From the NCBI GenBank assembly GCA_900168235.1, contig FUZG01000003.1:332605-396604 (forward strand): a DNA stretch of 64,000 nt. The letters are read 5' to 3'. This document shows, piece after piece, positions 8,896 to 17,651 of the stretch (its first letter is position 1; each line of letters begins with the position of its first letter). The position numbers were made by a program, and so were the translations under genes. A model generated the notes under the pieces. That model did no database searches. It was not told the origin of the DNA and saw only the letters and a program-made list of their open reading frames with translations. Origin of the DNA: Lachnospiraceae bacterium (GTDB lineage: Bacteria > Bacillota > Clostridia > Lachnospirales > Lachnospiraceae).

Positions 8896-9954
8896 TCAGC
8901 CGCGCTCTGCACGGTCGAGTTCTTCTTTCAGTGCACCGAGAAGCTCTGCTTCAGGAACTTTTCTAAGGATCTCGCCCTTACGGAAAATAAGCCCCTCTCC
9001 ATCGCCTCCTGCAACGCCAAAATCTGCTTCTCTTGCTTCACCGGGACCATTTACCACGCATCCCATTACAGCAACCTTCATATTGCTGTGGTAACCCTGT
9101 ACAAGGTTTTCTACCTTATTTGCAAGGTCGATGAGATTTATCCTGGTACGTCCGCAGGTCGGGCAGGATACAACCTCTACTCCGCCCTCTCTGAGACCGA
9201 GGGACCTGAGGATTATACGTGCGCTCTTTATCTCTTCAACAGGATCTCCTGTAAGTGATACACGGATAGTATCACCGATTCCCTGATACAGAATGATACC
9301 AAGACCTACACCGGACTTGATATTTCCGCTTATAACTGTTCCTGACTCTGTGATACCTACATGCAGAGGATACTGCGTCTTTTCTGCAATCTGCTCGTAA
9401 GCCTTTGCGCACATAAGGACATTGGATGATTTTATACTGATGACAATATTATCATAGTCGTGCTCTTCTATCATACGCACCTTATCAAGCGCGCTTTCCA
9501 CAAGTCCTTCTGCTGTCACTCCGCCGTATTTCTCTATGAGCGGTTTCTCAAGTGAACCGGAATTAACACCAACACGGATCGGTGCATTACGTTCCTTACA
9601 AGCTGCTACTACCTTTGCAAGCTTATCTTCTCCACCGATATTTCCGGGATTGATACGGATCTTATCTGCGCCGTTCTCAAGTGCAGCAAGCGCCATATGA
9701 TAATCAAAATGAATATCAGCTACCAGCGGAATATGAATTTTTTTCTTGATCTCCCTGATTGCCTCTGCACATTCTATAGTAGGAACAGTGCATCGAACGA
9801 TCTCGCATCCGGCTTCCTCGAGACGCAGGATCTGTGCCACTGTTGCATCTACATCATCAGTCCTGGTATTTGTCATTGACTGAATAGCAACAGGACTGCC
9901 CCCACCAATAGTAACTCCGCCGATCTGAATTTTCTTTGTGTTGTCTCTATACAT
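8896..9954 (-). CDS. ispG: 4-hydroxy-3-methylbut-2-en-1-yl diphosphate synthase (flavodoxin)
   Basis: 352 residues. Catalyses the reductive ring opening of MEcPP to HMBPP in the MEP isoprenoid pathway, using a [4Fe-4S] cluster. Visible: GGGSPVAIQSMTNT at the start of the TIM barrel, and the C-terminal cluster motifs CPTCGRT (about 266) and GCVVNGPGEA (about 299). The RBS AGGAG precedes ATG 9954. It sits downstream of dxr and rseP, so two MEP steps are co-transcribed here. Confidence 0.97.
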   Translation of the reverse strand: MYRDNTKKIQIGGVTIGGGSPVAIQSMTNTRTDDVDATVAQILRLEEAGCEIVRCTVPTIECAEAIREIKKKIHIPLVADIHFDYHMALAALENGADKIRINPGNIGGEDKLAKVVAACKERNAPIRVGVNSGSLEKPLIEKYGGVTAEGLVESALDKVRMIEEHDYDNIVISIKSSNVLMCAKAYEQIAEKTQYPLHVGITESGTVISGNIKSGVGLGIILYQGIGDTIRVSLTGDPVEEIKSARIILRSLGLREGGVEVVSCPTCGRTRINLIDLANKVENLVQGYHSNMKVAVMGCVVNGPGEAREADFGVAGGDGEGLIFRKGEILRKVPEAELLGALKEELDRAERG

Positions 9955-10003
9955 TTCCGATCACTCCTATGGGCAGTAACTGCCTAAAATATCCAATCTC
10001 CCA

Positions 10004-11041
10004 TTAGTGGAAAAATTTGGATATATCATTAAATAAAACAAGGAACATGAACACAAGCAGTACTACCATTCCGACAAAATGAATAAATGCTTCTGCTTTA
10101 CGATTAACAGGATGTCCTACAACAGCTTCTATCAACAGAAATACTAATCTTCCGCCGTCAAGCGCCGGCACCGGAAGCAGATTCATTACTCCGAGATTTG
10201 CCGTTAAAAGGATAGTGAGCATCATCATATTTATCCAGATATAGAAAATACCGCTTGGCTTTGACTGTTCATAGACATCGCCCACGACCTGTGCTACACC
10301 TACCGGGCCTGCCACGTCATCCTTGGTAACTTTTCCTTTAAATATCATTCCAAGGCTTTTCCAGGTAGCTTCGATCCAATAACGGACTTCCGCAAAACTG
10401 TAGCGGATAGTTGTCAGCGGATTTCCCTTTACACGCTGTCCTCCGATAATACCGAAAAGATATCGTCCTGCTTCCGCATTATACTCAGGTGTCAGCGTCG
10501 TCTTGAAAAGCTCCCCATCTCTCCGATAGGTGATTTCCATTGCTTCGCCTTCATTAAGCATGAGATCAAGGCTGATATCACGATAGATAGCTATGTGATC
10601 AGAACCAACCTTTACGATCTCATCACCTTCCCGAAGACCTGCTTTTGCCGCCGGATAATCTTCCATAACCTGAGAGATCACAGGTGCATCGTATCCAATA
10701 CTGCCTACTACAAAAAGGGACAGAAAAAATGCCAGTACAAAATTCATGAACGGACCGGCAAATACTGTTGCGATCCTTGCCCATACGGATGCATTAACAA
10801 ATGAAGTCGGACTGCTGTCCAATTCATCACCGTCAAATCCTTCAAACTGGCACGCGCCGCCAAAGGGCAGAGCTTTTATGGAATATTTAGTCCCACCGCG
10901 CTCAATTCCCCAGATAGTAGGTCCAAGACCAAGCGAAAATTCTACAACACCAATCCCGCTTTTCTTTCCTATTATAAAATGGCCGCCTTCGTGCACCAGA
11001 ATTATTACCGTAAAAATAAGTAAAAATAAGATTATCTGCAC
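10004..11041 (-). CDS. rseP: Site-2 protease, RseP/RasP family zinc metalloprotease
   Basis: 345 residues. Intramembrane protease that cleaves anti-sigma factors and signal-peptide remnants in B. subtilis-type RasP. The zinc motif HEGGH (residues ~17-21) lies in the first TM segment. A PDZ domain follows (about 115-185), and NLLPVPALDGGRL (near 290) gives the third zinc ligand. Further TM segments end the protein. The start is GTG at 11041 with GGGAG upstream. Conserved position between dxr and ispG. Confidence 0.95.
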   Translation of the reverse strand: MQIILFLLIFTVIILVHEGGHFIIGKKSGIGVVEFSLGLGPTIWGIERGGTKYSIKALPFGGACQFEGFDGDELDSSPTSFVNASVWARIATVFAGPFMNFVLAFFLSLFVVGSIGYDAPVISQVMEDYPAAKAGLREGDEIVKVGSDHIAIYRDISLDLMLNEGEAMEITYRRDGELFKTTLTPEYNAEAGRYLFGIIGGQRVKGNPLTTIRYSFAEVRYWIEATWKSLGMIFKGKVTKDDVAGPVGVAQVVGDVYEQSKPSGIFYIWINMMMLTILLTANLGVMNLLPVPALDGGRLVFLLIEAVVGHPVNRKAEAFIHFVGMVVLLVFMFLVLFNDISKFFH

Positions 11042-11072
11042 TTATTATCGCTCCCGTCAGGTCAAATATCCG

Positions 11073-12209
11073 TTATCGAAAACTTTCCCTGGCTTCCTTC
11101 TCAGCCTCAAAAATCTGATCAAGTGTAGGATTCTCGATCAGATGATGCTTCTGCATCGTTTCCTCGATCCTGTCAGGGATCTCCAGATAGCGGATATCTC
11201 CCTTAAGGAACATTTTAACAACCTCTTCATTTGCCGCATTAAATACTGTAGGCATCGTACCGCCTGTACGCGCTGCCTTGAATGCGAGAGAAAGTCCCCT
11301 GAATGTATCTGTATCAGGCTTCTCGAAAGTGAGATCTTTCATCTTGAAAAGATCCAGTCTCTCACGATCAAGAGGCATCCTGTGCGGATAGAATAAAGCA
11401 TACTGTATAGGAAGATGCATATCCGGCACACCCATCTGACCGATAACAGCACCATCTGTAAACTGAACTGCTGAATGAAGGATACTCTGAGGATGAACCA
11501 TGACCTCGATATTATCGTAAGGAACATCAAAGAGCCAGCGGGCTTCCATTACCTCGAGACCTTTATTTACAAGTGTTGATGAATCGATCGTAACCTTCGG
11601 ACCCATATCCCAGTTAGGATGCTTTAACGCCTCGGCAGCTGTCATATTTTCGAGATCAGATCTCTTTCTGCCTCTGAACGGACCGCCTGACGCTGTGAGA
11701 AGGATTTTTTCGATCTTCTCATGTTCTTCTCCCTGAAGAGACTGGAAGATAGCTGAGTGTTCAGAATCTACCGGAAGAAGCTTTACACCATGCTTCTTTA
11801 CAGCAGCTGTGATAATGTGGCCTGCTGTTACAAGAGTTTCCTTATTTGCGAGCGCTACATCCTTGCCGGCTTCAATAGCTGCAAGTGTAGGACGGATACC
11901 TATCATTCCCACGATAGCGCCAACAACTATGTCAGCTTCCGCAAGTGTCGCAGCCTCCAAAAGGCCATCCATTCCGGAAAGTACTCTTGTGTCGGTATCT
12001 TTTACGCGCTCTTTAAGGTCGGCTGCTGCCTTTTCATCATAAAGAACCGCTACGTCCGGCTTATACTTTCTGACCTGTGCCTCCATCATCTCTGCATTTC
12101 TGCCTGCAGCAAGCGCAATGATGTTCAGAGAATCTGTATATGCATCAACTATATCAAGGGTCTGTGTTCCGATAGAACCTGTAGAACCCAGTAAAACTAT
12201 ATTTTTCAC
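11073..12209 (-). CDS. dxr: 1-deoxy-D-xylulose 5-phosphate reductoisomerase
   Basis: 378 residues. First committed MEP pathway enzyme (DXP to MEP, NADPH, divalent metal). The NADPH-binding LLGSTGSIGTQTLDIV is at the N-terminus; DSEHSAIFQSL and LTASGGPFRGR are the substrate/metal motifs. Length is normal. It starts with GTG at 12209 behind a strong GAGGAGG. It lies 9 bp downstream of cdsA, hence the same transcript. Confidence 0.97.
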   Translation of the reverse strand: MKNIVLLGSTGSIGTQTLDIVDAYTDSLNIIALAAGRNAEMMEAQVRKYKPDVAVLYDEKAAADLKERVKDTDTRVLSGMDGLLEAATLAEADIVVGAIVGMIGIRPTLAAIEAGKDVALANKETLVTAGHIITAAVKKHGVKLLPVDSEHSAIFQSLQGEEHEKIEKILLTASGGPFRGRKRSDLENMTAAEALKHPNWDMGPKVTIDSSTLVNKGLEVMEARWLFDVPYDNIEVMVHPQSILHSAVQFTDGAVIGQMGVPDMHLPIQYALFYPHRMPLDRERLDLFKMKDLTFEKPDTDTFRGLSLAFKAARTGGTMPTVFNAANEEVVKMFLKGDIRYLEIPDRIEETMQKHHLIENPTLDQIFEAEKEARESFR

Positions 12210-12218
12210 GTTTCCTCC

Positions 12219-13025
12219 TCAGGCGATAAAGAGATCTACCATTATAAAAACAACAGGGGCTGTGATGATCACTGAATCAAATCTGTCCAGGATACCACCG
12301 TGACCGGGAATAAGATTTCCGTAATCCTTTATACCGCGATTGCGCTTTATACCGGATGCAAAAAGGTCACCAACCTGTGAAATAACAGCACCCACACCGC
12401 ATACTGCAGAGTATACTGCCATATTTCCCTTTGCGATGCAGGCAAGTATCATTCCGACGATCACTGCACCAAGAACTCCTCCGACAGAACCTTCGATGGA
12501 CTTCTTCGGAGATAGTATCGGCGCAAGCTTATGCTTTCCAAACGTTCTTCCTGCAAGATAAGCACATGTGTCACATACCCATGAGCTTATGAATACCATC
12601 AGTATCTCAACTATGCCTCTGTCACGGATACGTATCATATACAGGCATCCGAGAAGGACCGCTACATAAATGATTCCGAAACAGACCTGCATAACATATG
12701 CAGAATCAAATTTCGGAAATTTCAGTACATAGGTGAACATGAGAAGTATCATCGCACCTATCACAACATAAAACATATTTTTGGGACTTGCAGTCATGAG
12801 CATTACGATCTCGTAAGCTATGATGCTGATATATCCCACGATTTCCGGTACATCCGGCTTGTATTTTTCATTCAGGGGAATCTGTCTCACGGCACGGCAA
12901 AATTCCCGATAACCGATCATTGAAATAAGAAACAGGAGGGCCCAAAAAACGAACCCTCCCATGTATATAGCTGCTCCTAAGATCAGCACGAGACAAATTC
13001 CGCTTAACAGTCTGGTCTTAAACAT
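12219..13025 (-). CDS. cdsA: Phosphatidate cytidylyltransferase
   Basis: 268 residues with about seven hydrophobic segments. Makes CDP-diacylglycerol from phosphatidate and CTP for phospholipid synthesis. The family signature is near the C-terminus: KDYGNLIPGHGGILDRFD. The start overlaps the end of uppS by 8 bp. Confidence 0.96.
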   Translation of the reverse strand: MFKTRLLSGICLVLILGAAIYMGGFVFWALLFLISMIGYREFCRAVRQIPLNEKYKPDVPEIVGYISIIAYEIVMLMTASPKNMFYVVIGAMILLMFTYVLKFPKFDSAYVMQVCFGIIYVAVLLGCLYMIRIRDRGIVEILMVFISSWVCDTCAYLAGRTFGKHKLAPILSPKKSIEGSVGGVLGAVIVGMILACIAKGNMAVYSAVCGVGAVISQVGDLFASGIKRNRGIKDYGNLIPGHGGILDRFDSVIITAPVVFIMVDLFIA

Positions 13026-13752
13026 TTTTTTCCTCTGCTTCTATCTGTTCTCCTGTTTTACCAAAGCGGCGGCTGCGGCCAGAATAATCCTCTACTGCTT
13101 TCTTAAGTTCTTCGACTGAAAAAGCAGGCCAGTGTACATCTGTGAAATAAAATTCCGTATATGCACACTGCCAAAGCAGATAATTTGACAGACGCTCCTC
13201 TCCGCTGGTACGGATCAAAAGATCCGGATCAGGGATTCCTCTGGTATCCAGATGCTCAGCGATCATTTCCTCTGTGACCGGTGCGTCCATAGGAATCGTT
13301 CCCTCTGTTTTCTCTGCCAGGATCTTGTTTACCGCACGGGTGATCTCATCACGGCTTCCATAATTCAGAGCGATCTGAAAATGAAGTCCGTCAAAATCCT
13401 TTGTGTATTCCTCAAGATCAGCGATACTCTTCTGAATATCCGGCGCAAGAGCGCTCTTATCACCGATCACGCGGACACACATATGGTTCTTCTTCGCAGT
13501 TTTCTGACATGTTTTCAGATAGTTGCGGAGAAGATCCATGATAGCAGATACTTCATCCGTAGGTCTTGACCAGTTCTCTGTAGAAAAGGCATAGACCGTA
13601 AGGTAATGGATTCCCATGTTCCAGGCTTCACGGCAGATAGTCTCTACGTTTTTTGCGCCCATGGTATGTCCGTATGTTCTCGGCATACCCTTGGACTTTG
13701 CCCATCTTCCGTTTCCATCCAGGATTATTGCAATATGATTTGGTACATTCAT
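13018..13752 (-). CDS. uppS: Isoprenyl (undecaprenyl) diphosphate synthase
   Basis: 244 residues. Builds the C55 lipid carrier for wall polymers from FPP and IPP. The catalytic Asp motif IILDGNGRWAKSKGMPRTYG is at the N-terminus. SGEERLSNYLLWQCAYTEF near residue 200 is the conserved IPP-binding end. It is co-transcribed with cdsA, linking MEP products to wall lipid supply. Confidence 0.96.
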   Translation of the reverse strand: MNVPNHIAIILDGNGRWAKSKGMPRTYGHTMGAKNVETICREAWNMGIHYLTVYAFSTENWSRPTDEVSAIMDLLRNYLKTCQKTAKKNHMCVRVIGDKSALAPDIQKSIADLEEYTKDFDGLHFQIALNYGSRDEITRAVNKILAEKTEGTIPMDAPVTEEMIAEHLDTRGIPDPDLLIRTSGEERLSNYLLWQCAYTEFYFTDVHWPAFSVEELKKAVEDYSGRSRRFGKTGEQIEAEEKNV

Positions 13753-13784
13753 TATGCTAAAACTCTCCGATCTGCTGACTCATA

Positions 13785-14339
13785 TCAGACAGTCATGATT
13801 TCCTTTTCCTTCTCAGCGGCTGCTGCATCTACCTTCTTGATGTACTTATCTGTAACCTTCTGAAGCGCATCCTCAAGGTCGTGGATCTCATCCTCTGAAA
13901 CTTCATCTGACTTTGCAAGCTTCTTGAATGAATCGTTTCCGTCACGACGGATATTTCTGATAGCAACCTTACACTCTTCGCCCTTCTTCTTTACATCCTT
14001 GCAGAGCTGTTTTCTTCTGTCCTCTGTAAGCTCAGGGAAGATAAGGCGTACCATCTCACCATCGCTGCTGGGATTGATACCGATCTCAGAAACTTCGATA
14101 GCCTTGATGATCTCTTTCAGCATGGACTTATCGTAAGGCTTGATAGTGATGACACGAGCTTCCGGAACTGCAATATTTGCAACTGCCTGAAGCGGTGAAG
14201 GTGCTCCGTAATAATCTACACGGATACGATCAAGGATATGCGGGTTTGCTCTTCCTGCACGGATAGCAGAATACTCGCTGTCCAGATTATCAAGTGACTT
14301 CTGCATTTTAGTTTCGTACTTAGTTATTCTCTCATCCAT
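13785..14339 (-). CDS. frr: Ribosome recycling factor
   Basis: 184 residues, exact family length. Splits post-termination ribosomes with EF-G. Family marks: SLDNLDSEYSAIRAGRANPH near the start, DRIRVDYYGAPSPL, and a charged coiled-coil C-terminal half. It follows pyrH by 14 bp, the conserved pyrH-frr pair. Confidence 0.97.
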   Translation of the reverse strand: MDERITKYETKMQKSLDNLDSEYSAIRAGRANPHILDRIRVDYYGAPSPLQAVANIAVPEARVITIKPYDKSMLKEIIKAIEVSEIGINPSSDGEMVRLIFPELTEDRRKQLCKDVKKKGEECKVAIRNIRRDGNDSFKKLAKSDEVSEDEIHDLEDALQKVTDKYIKKVDAAAAEKEKEIMTV

Positions 14340-14353
14340 AAGGGATACCTCTC

Positions 14354-15055
14354 TTATATTGTAATTTCGGTGCCGTTAAAATCACCGCTTGCAGCGTTCA
14401 GGATACTGTTTTTCTCATTCAGTCCAAATACACGCATAGGCATTTTGTTTTCCATTGCAAGAATGGATGCTGCCAGATCCATTACCTGGAGCTTTTTAGC
14501 AACAACTTCCTCAATAGAAAGCTTATCGTATTTCTTTGCGTTCGGATTTACCTTCGGATCGGAATCATAAACGCCGTCGATAGCCTTCGCAAGGAGAATT
14601 GCATCCGCCTCAACCTCGATAGCACGAAGCACAACGCCTGTGTCTGTTGAGAAATACGGATGACCTGTTCCGCCTGCAAAGAAAACAACCTGTCCCTTTG
14701 AGAAATACTTATTTGCACGATCTTTTGAAAAGAGCTTTGTAAATGAACCACACTCAAACGGTGTCAGGATGCTTGTCATCATTCCTACAGATCTGAAGAT
14801 CTCAGATACATAGATGCAGTTCATGATAGTTGCAAGCATTCCGATCTGATCAGCCTTTGTACGGTCGATATTTTCGGACGTACGGCCTCTCCAGAAGTTT
14901 CCGCCGCCGATCACGATACCGACCTCGGTACCCTGATCAACAAGCTGCTTTACTTCCAGAGCCACAGCACGTACTGTGGGCTCATCAAAACCAGTTTTCT
15001 TTTCCCCGGCAAGTGCCTCGCCGGAAAGTTTCAGAAGGACACGTTTCATACTCAT
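14354..15055 (-). CDS. pyrH: UMP kinase
   Basis: 233 residues. Phosphorylates UMP to UDP; amino acid kinase fold. KRVLLKLSGEALAG is the N-terminal phosphate-binding strand, IGGGNFWRG the second glycine loop, and TDTGVVLRAIE the UMP region. A second ATG two codons inside is an alternative start. The usual rpsB-tsf genes are not upstream here; a bactofilin gene takes that place, 6 bp away. Confidence 0.96.
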   Translation of the reverse strand: MSMKRVLLKLSGEALAGEKKTGFDEPTVRAVALEVKQLVDQGTEVGIVIGGGNFWRGRTSENIDRTKADQIGMLATIMNCIYVSEIFRSVGMMTSILTPFECGSFTKLFSKDRANKYFSKGQVVFFAGGTGHPYFSTDTGVVLRAIEVEADAILLAKAIDGVYDSDPKVNPNAKKYDKLSIEEVVAKKLQVMDLAASILAMENKMPMRVFGLNEKNSILNAASGDFNGTEITI

Positions 15056-15061
15056 TACTAA

Positions 15062-16540
15062 TTACTTCTTTCTCTCCCCAATGGAGCTTTTCAGATCATC
15101 AAAAAATGATGTCGGGCTGACTTCTGCGTAGCACTGAGAGCAGTGACCCTCAATGACAGCACCGTTATTGATCTGAACGGATTTACTCTTGATATCGCCC
15201 ATAACGATAGCGGATGTATCCAGGATAACCGGACCATGTACATCGATATCGCCCTTTACAGCGCCTGCGATAACTGCGCTTGTTGCTGTGATGTTGCCAA
15301 GGATAACTGACTCCTGGCCAACCTTTACAGCGCCTGTTGAGATAACCTCACCAGTGATCTTTGCAGAATCTGCGAAGATCTCAGATGCCTTTGAATTACC
15401 TGTAACACTTCCGGAAATATTGAGCTTTCCGCGGATGTGGATATTACCGTTTACAGTTCCGAGAACATCAAGATTTCCCTCGGAAGTGATATCACCGTTT
15501 ATCTTCATTCCCAGAGTGATAGCGCCGGTCTCGTCAGCGACCTCGCCCTCCTCAAGCTCCGGGATCTGCAGGTTCTTAAGCTGGTCGTCACTCATGTCTA
15601 TACTCTCCTCTGCCTCAACAATATTTTCAACCGTAACCTCTTCAGGCTCCGTTGTAAAACTCAGATCAACCCCATCTGTAACAATTTCCTCTTCCAGTAC
15701 CTCTGCTGTCTCACCCATATCTATTTCGTCCTCTCCTGCAATAATATTTTCCGACGGCTGTTCAGACTGCTCAACCGCCTCTTCGTCTGCCTCAACTTCC
15801 CCTGCAAACGAATCTTCCCCAGCTTCTGCTGTATTTTCAACAGATTCTGCATCAACTGCAAAATCCATAGGAAGCACTTCTTCTGTCTGTACTTCTTCTG
15901 AACGTTCTTCTGTAAGGACCTGCTCGATAGAAACCTCTCCTTCAACGGATTCCTCAGCAGGAGCATTTGCATATATCTCACTCACAGAAATTTCCTCATC
16001 TGACGGAATCTCTCCAAGAGAATCTGTTCCAAATGAGAAATCTACAGAGCTCACTTCCTGCTCAACTGTTTCAGCAGGCTGCTCCTCAAATGTCATATTT
16101 GCCGCGCTTATCTCCGGATCGATGTCGATAGTCTCGAGTTCTTCTTTATCCTCGGTTGACGGCTCATCTGCTTCGATCGGCTCTGATTCGCCCTGCTCAG
16201 TCTCGGATGTTTCATCATCCTTTACAGGAACGCCGACGCTGGACAAAAGCGAACTAAGGTCAAAATCAAATTCGCCCGCCTCTGACTGAGGCTCGTCCAT
16301 AGCTCCTTCATTCTGATCTGCCATAAGGCTGTCAGACATAGGACCGTCCATAGCAGATTCATTCATATCAACGACCGGTGTGCCGAATCCATCATCTGAA
16401 CCGGCTTCAACAGATAACTCCTCCTCAGATACCTGAGATAACTGTTCCAGCGCGCCGTCCTTCTCCTTCACCGGCTGTTTCGCGGAAAATCCATCAACAG
16501 CTTGTGTAAGATCTTCCTTGAAATCACTGAAAAAGCCCAT
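15062..16540 (-). CDS. Bactofilin (polymer-forming cytoskeletal protein) with long acidic linker
   Basis: 492 residues. The last ~150 are a bactofilin beta-helix of short strands (from MKINGDITSEGNLDVLGTV to the 440s), which polymerises into membrane-linked filaments. A basic/hydrophobic tip (MGFFSDFKEDLTQAV) starts the protein and could be the membrane-targeting end. Between them are about 300 residues dominated by Glu, Asp, Ser and Val without recognisable domains, so the protein is two to three times the usual length. AAGGAGG lies 8 bp before the ATG. The linker's function is unknown; a spacer or interaction tail is a guess. Confidence 0.85.
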   Translation of the reverse strand: MGFFSDFKEDLTQAVDGFSAKQPVKEKDGALEQLSQVSEEELSVEAGSDDGFGTPVVDMNESAMDGPMSDSLMADQNEGAMDEPQSEAGEFDFDLSSLLSSVGVPVKDDETSETEQGESEPIEADEPSTEDKEELETIDIDPEISAANMTFEEQPAETVEQEVSSVDFSFGTDSLGEIPSDEEISVSEIYANAPAEESVEGEVSIEQVLTEERSEEVQTEEVLPMDFAVDAESVENTAEAGEDSFAGEVEADEEAVEQSEQPSENIIAGEDEIDMGETAEVLEEEIVTDGVDLSFTTEPEEVTVENIVEAEESIDMSDDQLKNLQIPELEEGEVADETGAITLGMKINGDITSEGNLDVLGTVNGNIHIRGKLNISGSVTGNSKASEIFADSAKITGEVISTGAVKVGQESVILGNITATSAVIAGAVKGDIDVHGPVILDTSAIVMGDIKSKSVQINNGAVIEGHCSQCYAEVSPTSFFDDLKSSIGERKK

Positions 16541-16601
16541 AAACTGTTCCTCCTTACAAGGCCGCCTGACGGCGTGCCGAAATTTATCACAATGCAGATG
16601 A

Positions 16602-17648
16602 TCATTCCTCTGACTGTGTTTTGTATTGATGTAGGGGTGGTGTATCCTGATCGATCGGAAGAATCTCCAGACCTCGGTCCTTAAGTCCCTTTAGAATTGC
16701 CGGAAGAGCATCCACAGTGCTTTTTTTTGCTCCTGTATCATGCAGGAGAACAACTGAAGACCTCCACCTGTCTACGCCCCTCAGCGTATTCCGGACTATT
16801 TCTCCCGACGAGAGCGCCTTTCCGGAAGAATCCCCGCAATAGACATTCCAGTCATAGTATTCCACGTCCTGACTGTAAAGTACTGAAATATAACGATCCA
16901 TCGGCAGGCTCGCTACAGTATTACCGCTGCCCCCCGGGAATCGGTAGAATTTCGGCGCTATACCTGTTTCATTATAAATTAGATTACGTATTTTATCAAG
17001 GTCATACTCGAAGCCGTCAAGGGTTTTGTACACATCCTTGTACACATGCGAATATGAATGCATGCCTATCGTGTGACCCTCATCAACTATGCGTTTATAG
17101 GTATGTCTGAGCCTCTCATCCCTGTCTCCGGTACCGCACACAAAGAAAGTGGCATGTACCCCGTTCTCACTAAGTATGTCCAAAATTTTGTCGGTGTATA
17201 TGGATGGACCGTCATCAAAAGTGAGGTACACCTTTTCCGCACCGCCGCTTCCTGCCGGAGCCTGACCCGAAACCGCCGAACGCACATCCTGATCCGAGTC
17301 ATCCTGTATCCCGCTCTGAAGCATTTCAGAATTTTCACCGTTCGTCTCAGCAGGAATTTCTGTATACTCTTCAGAAATGTCCTCATGTGCTTCGTCAGTA
17401 TTCTCTATCTCATCCGCACTGACAGCATATGTATAGTCTTTGCTGTCAGCCAGCGTCCTTACTCCGTTGCTTTCCTGCACAATGGATTCCGTAGCTGCCT
17501 CTGCAACTGTCTCGGTGATATTCCCCTTTCCATGAAAAAAATGGAGCGCGATCACGGCAGACACGAGAAAAACCGCAGCGAGGCACAAAATACCTGCTGC
17601 GGTGAGCATTTTCAATTTTAGTTTTCTCAAGCGCTTAGAACGGACCAT
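16602..17648 (-). CDS. Membrane-anchored polysaccharide deacetylase (NodB domain)
   Basis: 348 residues. An N-terminal TM anchor (about 14-36, LTAAGILCLAAVFLVSAVIA) is followed by a ~90-residue acidic linker and a NodB/CE4 domain from about 133. CE4 motifs are present: TFDDGPS (catalytic base and metal Asp), HTIGMHSYSH (metal His), RFPGGSG, DWNVYCGD, and VVLLHDTG (catalytic His). It probably removes N-acetyl groups from peptidoglycan or another extracellular glycan. The TGA of the upstream lipoprotein gene sits 3 bp before its ATG. Confidence 0.9.
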   Translation of the reverse strand: MVRSKRLRKLKLKMLTAAGILCLAAVFLVSAVIALHFFHGKGNITETVAEAATESIVQESNGVRTLADSKDYTYAVSADEIENTDEAHEDISEEYTEIPAETNGENSEMLQSGIQDDSDQDVRSAVSGQAPAGSGGAEKVYLTFDDGPSIYTDKILDILSENGVHATFFVCGTGDRDERLRHTYKRIVDEGHTIGMHSYSHVYKDVYKTLDGFEYDLDKIRNLIYNETGIAPKFYRFPGGSGNTVASLPMDRYISVLYSQDVEYYDWNVYCGDSSGKALSSGEIVRNTLRGVDRWRSSVVLLHDTGAKKSTVDALPAILKGLKDRGLEILPIDQDTPPLHQYKTQSEE

Positions 17649-17651
17649 TGA

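Noticed and set aside
15189..16289. A 366-codon open frame on the plus strand opposite the bactofilin gene.
   Set aside because: It is Ser/Thr-rich antisense of the Glu/Asp-rich linker, has no RBS or domain, and the minus-strand gene is clear.
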